NCBI GenBank assembly: GCA_002839675.1
Contig: PGYM01000004.1
Coordinates: 1 to 64,000, forward strand
Reading direction: 5' to 3'
Source of the DNA: Methanomicrobiales archaeon HGW-Methanomicrobiales-1
Lineage (GTDB): Archaea; Halobacteriota; Methanomicrobia; Methanomicrobiales; Methanospirillaceae
Length of the DNA: 64,000 nt
Translations under genes and position numbers: made by a program
In this document: positions 60,244 through 64,000 of the stretch, piece after piece
Layout of the letters: each line of letters starts with the position of its first letter
Position numbering within the stretch: position 1 is the stretch's first letter
The notes under the pieces: generated by a model
What the model saw: the letters and a program-made list of their open reading frames with translations, nothing else
Told to the model about the DNA's origin: nothing
Databases searched by the model: none

Positions 60244-62472
60244 CTACCTCTTCCTCCGGACCTTCTGCTTCTTCACCGAAAGTTCATGCCCGACATGCAT
60301 CTTCGCCCCCTCCGACTGCACATGCTTCGGCTTCTCCGCAGACAGGTTAGACTGACGCCGTTCCCTCACTGACGGTTGGTGCCCCCGCTTCTCCGGCTCC
60401 CGCAGCCGCTCCCCGGGCTTCCCGCCGCCCGGCCCCCGCTTCTTCTCCGGCCGCTGGTCCCTATGCAGGTCCTCGTACTCCAGCTCCCCGATGATATCGA
60501 GCGGCTCGGTGTTGCACTTCGTCAGCCGGATGATCTCCAGCAGCCGCTCCATGCCGATGAAATGCTCCGCCATCACTCTCGCGAGCGGCGTCATCACGAG
60601 CCTCGTGCCGTGCTTTTCCACCAGCTGGTGCGCAACAAGGTCCGGCAGCACCGGCTCCATGCTCCCCACCATCATCGTGTTGATCCGGTTGAGGTCCGCT
60701 TCCTCGCCATTGCACGCAATCGCGTTTGCCACGTACTCCTCCGAGCTCGCCTCGAACTCGTGGACGGGGGCGACTTCCTCCATCTCGCCCTTGAGCAGCT
60801 TGATTGCGATCTCCTCTTCGGTGCCCGGGTTCTCCCGCGAGTAACTGCCGCCGGGCTCTGCTAAAATCACCACGCGGCCGAGATCGTGGAAGTCGGGGCG
60901 TCCTGCCCGGCCTCCCATCTGGTTGAACTCCTGCACCGAGAGCCAGTCGCGGCCCATCGCCAGCGCATCGAAGATCACCTGCGAAGCCGGGAAATCCACG
61001 CCGGCCCCGAGCGCTGCGGTCGTGACTACGGCCATCAGTTTTCCCGTCAGGAACTTGCCCTCCACGTCCCGGCGTTCCACGGAGCTTAAGCCCGCATGGT
61101 ACGCAGCCGCCCGGATACCGAGCGCATCAGCGATCGTATGGCACCGGGCCCGGGCGTTTGTAAAGATGATCGTCTGGCCCCGGAAGCCTTTCGAGGAAGT
61201 CCGCTTGTACTCCTCGGTTGTCAGCTGCTTGATCATCGGGATCTTCATCTTGCGCTCGAGAAAGAGGAGGTACCGCTCCAGCCCTACCGGCCGGTCGGCA
61301 TACACCACGAGCGTGCAGTTCAGTTTCTTGGCAAGAATTTTCGGCGACCCGATAGTGGCCGAGAGATACAGGAACTGGGCCTGCGGTGCGAGATACTTGA
61401 GCCTCGCGATCATCCCGTCGAGCCGGTGGCCGCGTTCCTTGTCCTCCAGCATCTGGACTTCATCGATGATCACGGTCCCGATATTCTGCATCTTCTGGCC
61501 CCGGCGGATCATATTGTCCACGCCTTCGTACGTGCCGATGATGATGGGCGCCTGCGGATTCCGGTCCCCGATCTTCCGGGTCTCGGGAAGATTGAGCCGG
61601 CTCGTGCCGGTCAGGAGCCCGGACTTTGCAAACCTGGCGTACCGCTCGGTAAAGCGCTCGTACTTCTGGTTTGCCAGCGCCACGAGCGGGACTAAGAAGA
61701 GCGTCCGGCCCCGGCCTTCCATAAAGTTCTTGATCCCCGCCATCTCGCCGATGAAGGTCTTGCCGCTCGCGGTTGCCGCAACAACGAGCAGATCTTTTCC
61801 CCGGAGCAGCCCGGCCTCTACGGCGAGATGCTGCGCCGGCATCAGCTGCTTGACCCCGCTCGCTTCCACAAAAATCCGGGGCAGCGGCAGCTCATCGATG
61901 GAGGCCGTTGTCATCACCGGGTGGGCCTCGAGCTTGTCGAAGATCGCCGACTCCATCGTGATCTTGTCGGGCGAGAGGGTGGCTAACACCCGGTCAAGAT
62001 TCCGGTAACTCGCGAGCAGTTTTTCGAGATGCACGATCCCGTCGCGTCCCAGCCTGCCGATATGCGAGACCTCGCGGCGCAGTTCCTTTCTCCCGCAGTC
62101 AAGACAGATCTTCTCGTTCTTGCCAAACGTAATCGCAGTCTCGTCCTCGATGGGCGTGTACCGCTCGTCGAGCAGGCACATCCGGCAGAGGTTGACCGTC
62201 CCGGCCTTTACCTGGAACGCCTCTAAGAACTCCTCGAAGAGATGATCCTTTTTCACCATCCGCACGTCCGACTCGCGGAGCTGGGCGATGAGCTCCTTGC
62301 TCGGCGTGTGCACGTATTCTTTCTTGGAGCCCCATCGCACCCGGTATTTCGTGGGCCGGGGACCCCGGGGCGTTGCCATCATCTCGACATACGCAGTCCC
62401 CCGCACGCTCTTGCCATCGTAAAAGAGGAGCTTGTAGTTGCCACTCCGCTGGAGCTGGACAATGATCTTCAT
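60244..62472 (-). CDS. DEAD/DEAH-box helicase with N-terminal zinc finger and basic tail
   Basis: The 742-residue SF2 helicase has an N-terminal 90-residue region, a probable zinc site (CRMC at 96-99 and CLDC at 123-126), Walker A VVAATASGKTFIGE (about 231-244), DEVQ in IIDEVQMLED, SAT in YLSATIGSP, motif VI NQMGGRAGRPDFHDLG, and an Arg/Lys-rich disordered tail from about 665 to the end. The layout resembles the archaeal DUF5814-type helicases. Its start overlaps the regulator gene by four bases. Confidence 0.88.
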   Translation of the reverse strand: MKIIVQLQRSGNYKLLFYDGKSVRGTAYVEMMATPRGPRPTKYRVRWGSKKEYVHTPSKELIAQLRESDVRMVKKDHLFEEFLEAFQVKAGTVNLCRMCLLDERYTPIEDETAITFGKNEKICLDCGRKELRREVSHIGRLGRDGIVHLEKLLASYRNLDRVLATLSPDKITMESAIFDKLEAHPVMTTASIDELPLPRIFVEASGVKQLMPAQHLAVEAGLLRGKDLLVVAATASGKTFIGEMAGIKNFMEGRGRTLFLVPLVALANQKYERFTERYARFAKSGLLTGTSRLNLPETRKIGDRNPQAPIIIGTYEGVDNMIRRGQKMQNIGTVIIDEVQMLEDKERGHRLDGMIARLKYLAPQAQFLYLSATIGSPKILAKKLNCTLVVYADRPVGLERYLLFLERKMKIPMIKQLTTEEYKRTSSKGFRGQTIIFTNARARCHTIADALGIRAAAYHAGLSSVERRDVEGKFLTGKLMAVVTTAALGAGVDFPASQVIFDALAMGRDWLSVQEFNQMGGRAGRPDFHDLGRVVILAEPGGSYSRENPGTEEEIAIKLLKGEMEEVAPVHEFEASSEEYVANAIACNGEEADLNRINTMMVGSMEPVLPDLVAHQLVEKHGTRLVMTPLARVMAEHFIGMERLLEIIRLTKCNTEPLDIIGELEYEDLHRDQRPEKKRGPGGGKPGERLREPEKRGHQPSVRERRQSNLSAEKPKHVQSEGAKMHVGHELSVKKQKVRRKR

Positions 62473-63278
62473 GGCGCAATCAGGTCGTGGATCACGTACG
62501 CGAGTTCCACGCTCTCCAGCCGTTTCAAGAAATCCGTGAACTCTTCATCAACAATAATAATCGCACACTCGATCCCGTGGAACGCCGCCTCGATCACGCC
62601 TTCGCGGGCGCCAAAGAACATATCGGGTTTCCTGCCCGCCGCTTCGAGCGCAATATAGGCTTCGAGACCAACTGCCGCAACCATGCCCGCCTCGCGGGTG
62701 ATCGCCAGCAGCTCGGCCCGCTTGACTTTCTTCGAGCCCCCGTGCTGGATCCGGGGCACCTTGCAGACATGGATCATGCCTTCCTTGTGCTCGATGATCC
62801 CGTTGAGCCGGGCCACGCCCACATCTTGGCCCTTCTTGGCATCCGCAACCACCATGCCGGTTGCCGCAAGCGGGGATTTTCCCGCATAGAGAAAACCGTC
62901 TTTCATGTACACGCCGACTTCGTCATCCTTGTGCAGGTTCTCGTCAGCAATCGCTGCCCAGACGGAAACCTGCTGGATGATGTCGCGCCGGATATGCCGG
63001 GCATAGGACTCCAGCGACTCGGCATTGGCCAGCACCCACTCGATGCCGGACTTCGTTACTTCGTAATTGCCGCGACCAATGGCCGAGACCATGCCTTCAT
63101 CAACCAGTTCGCGGATATATTCCGAGATTGCCTGCGGGGTTACTCCCATCTTCTCGGCAATCTCCTGCTGCCGGACGGCCGGCTGGTGCTCGGCGATCTC
63201 CACGAGAATCTGGAGTCGCGAGACTTCACGTTTGCTGCGCAGAATAGAGTAAAGGGGATCCTTAGCGCCCAGTGTCAA
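62469..63278 (-). CDS. Winged-helix regulator with conserved archaeal C-terminal domain
   Basis: The protein has an N-terminal winged helix (LQILVEIAEHQPAVRQQEIA; MGVTPQAISEYIRELVDEGM) and about 190 residues of an unassigned domain (HIRRDIIQQVSVWAAIADEN; KSPLAATGMVVADAKKGQDV; EYIALEAAGRKPDMFFGARE-type). I propose TTG 63278 as start, giving about 269 residues, since it follows GGTG and overlaps the previous gene only slightly; ATG 63305 is possible. It is coupled to the helicase. Confidence 0.78.
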   Translation of the reverse strand: MTLGAKDPLYSILRSKREVSRLQILVEIAEHQPAVRQQEIAEKMGVTPQAISEYIRELVDEGMVSAIGRGNYEVTKSGIEWVLANAESLESYARHIRRDIIQQVSVWAAIADENLHKDDEVGVYMKDGFLYAGKSPLAATGMVVADAKKGQDVGVARLNGIIEHKEGMIHVCKVPRIQHGGSKKVKRAELLAITREAGMVAAVGLEAYIALEAAGRKPDMFFGAREGVIEAAFHGIECAIIIVDEEFTDFLKRLESVELAYVIHDLIAP

Positions 63279-63774
63279 GCAGCACCAGTCCCTGCCCTTT
63301 GACATCCATATGGGGAATCCTTTTTGCAATGCCCTTGACAAAGACCGGGCTGATGCTGAACTTGCGGGAGAGATCGTTTATCGAACTGTTGCCTTTCGTC
63401 AGTTCGCCTTCGATCTGGTCCACGACTTCCCGGAGATTCTCGTCATTGGAGAGCGAGAGGTAGATGATATCGGCGAGATCGGAAAGGTTGCACTGGAAGT
63501 TTGCCCGGAACTTATTGTAGGTGGCCCGGAACTCTTTCTCCGGCTTGGAACCGGGTTTTGGCATACGCCACTGTTCTTCGACAAGGTTGCCTTTCTTTAA
63601 AAGCTGGAGGCAGACTTCCACCGATTCCCCGCCAACATGCGCTTTTATTTCTTCTTCAGTCAGCCATGATTTATTGAGCAGTTCATAGACCTTTTTAAAA
63701 GAGGGATCATTGAACGTCATGAGGAGCGGAACGAGTTCCACTGGATCGTTTACAATTCGAATATGTCCCGGCAC
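63262..63774 (-). CDS. ArsR-like winged-helix protein
   Basis: The 170-residue protein has [20 protein letters not shown] and [20 protein letters not shown] as an N-terminal winged helix and [21 protein letters not shown] near the C-terminus, which may be a second helix-turn-helix. It is the first gene of a three-gene minus-strand unit with the second regulator and the helicase. Confidence 0.78.
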   Translation of the reverse strand: MPGHIRIVNDPVELVPLLMTFNDPSFKKVYELLNKSWLTEEEIKAHVGGESVEVCLQLLKKGNLVEEQWRMPKPGSKPEKEFRATYNKFRANFQCNLSDLADIIYLSLSNDENLREVVDQIEGELTKGNSSINDLSRKFSISPVFVKGIAKRIPHMDVKGQGLVLLDTGR

Positions 63775-63831
63775 GGTAAAATCCCTATAATTATATCGGT
63801 GTACGAGCCAATAAGTTTTTGCGGCAAAGCC

Positions 63832-64000
63832 ATGCGAAAGACGGGCAGGATCACAATATGCGGAATTGTTCAGGGAGTCGGGTTTCGCCCGTTTGTTTAC
63901 GCACAGGCAACGACGCTGGGCATTGCCGGGACCGTGAAAAATCTCGGCAGCGAAGTGGAGATTTTTGCACGGGGAGCGCGGTTTGAGGAGTTTTTGGCGG
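63832..64000 (+). CDS. hypF: Carbamoyltransferase HypF, N-terminal part
   Basis: The frame from ATG 63832 runs off the window after 56 codons. It begins with an acylphosphatase domain: [20 protein letters not shown] and [16 protein letters not shown]. The VQGVGFRP signature with this start is that of HypF, which makes the cyanide ligand precursor of [NiFe]-hydrogenases; a free acylphosphatase is less likely but cannot be excluded from 56 residues. Confidence 0.85.
   Translation, partial: MRKTGRITICGIVQGVGFRPFVYAQATTLGIAGTVKNLGSEVEIFARGARFEEFLA

Overview
The window is chromosomal DNA from a methanogenic archaeon, most likely of the order Methanomicrobiales and possibly Methanoregula-like (inference from gene content, not from a database match). 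Evidence for an archaeon: RNA polymerase subunits D, N and K interleaved with archaeal ribosomal proteins, L18e, S3Ae, the KEOPS subunit Pcc1, isopentenyl phosphate kinase with mevalonate kinase and type 2 IPP isomerase, RNase J of the archaeal type, archaeal-type phosphoglycerate mutase, and many lipoproteins with a Thr/Pro-rich linker.

Layout. (1) 0-4.1 kb: an AT-rich accessory stretch with a repeat-rich leader, an 11-repeat TPR protein, a PD-(D/E)XK-like protein, a lipoprotein and two small membrane-protein genes that look broken. (2) 4.3-17.9 kb, all on the minus strand: a long housekeeping cluster read as tRNA-Ser, S13, S4, S11, RpoD, L18e, L13, S9, RpoN, tRNA-Pro, RpoK, enolase, S2, a MEMO-family protein, mevalonate kinase, isopentenyl phosphate kinase, Fni, RNase J, prenyl synthase and GltX. 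It joins transcription, translation and the archaeal lipid-precursor route. (3) 17.9-19.0 kb: a gene-free block holding a G/C-run element bounded by 18-bp perfect inverted repeats. (4) 19.0-24.0 kb: an acetyltransferase and a row of five CBS-domain proteins. (5) 24.2-35 kb: a GTPase plus zinc-ribbon pair, a MacB-like ABC exporter with a secreted partner, a DUF2178/XRE pair, MarR-MATE, two paralogous lipoproteins and TrmO. (6) 35-43.6 kb: a PQQ-propeller membrane protein, S15, a RecJ-like DHH protein, Pcc1, S3Ae, phosphoglycerate mutase, a bactofilin-like protein and a methyltransferase-like protein.

(7) 43.6-60.1 kb is the accessory region: DinD, RsgA, cupin, ferredoxin, several lipoproteins, an acyltransferase, two MntA-HepT modules in opposite orientation, a RelE-type module, a KilA-N remnant, and an AT-rich restriction-modification-like triad. 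It is studded with about 14 whole or partial copies of a roughly 160-bp GC-rich repeat seen nowhere else in the window, and with three copies of a hairpin whose loop is conserved while its long perfect stem arms differ completely between copies. That hairpin family is the most unusual signal I found. (8) 60.2-64 kb: a DEAD-box helicase with two winged-helix regulators, and the start of hypF running off the end.

Protein start sites were moved from the longest reading frame where a ribosome-binding site, overlap or family length favoured it; each entry says so. No CRISPR array, rRNA gene or intact transposase was seen.
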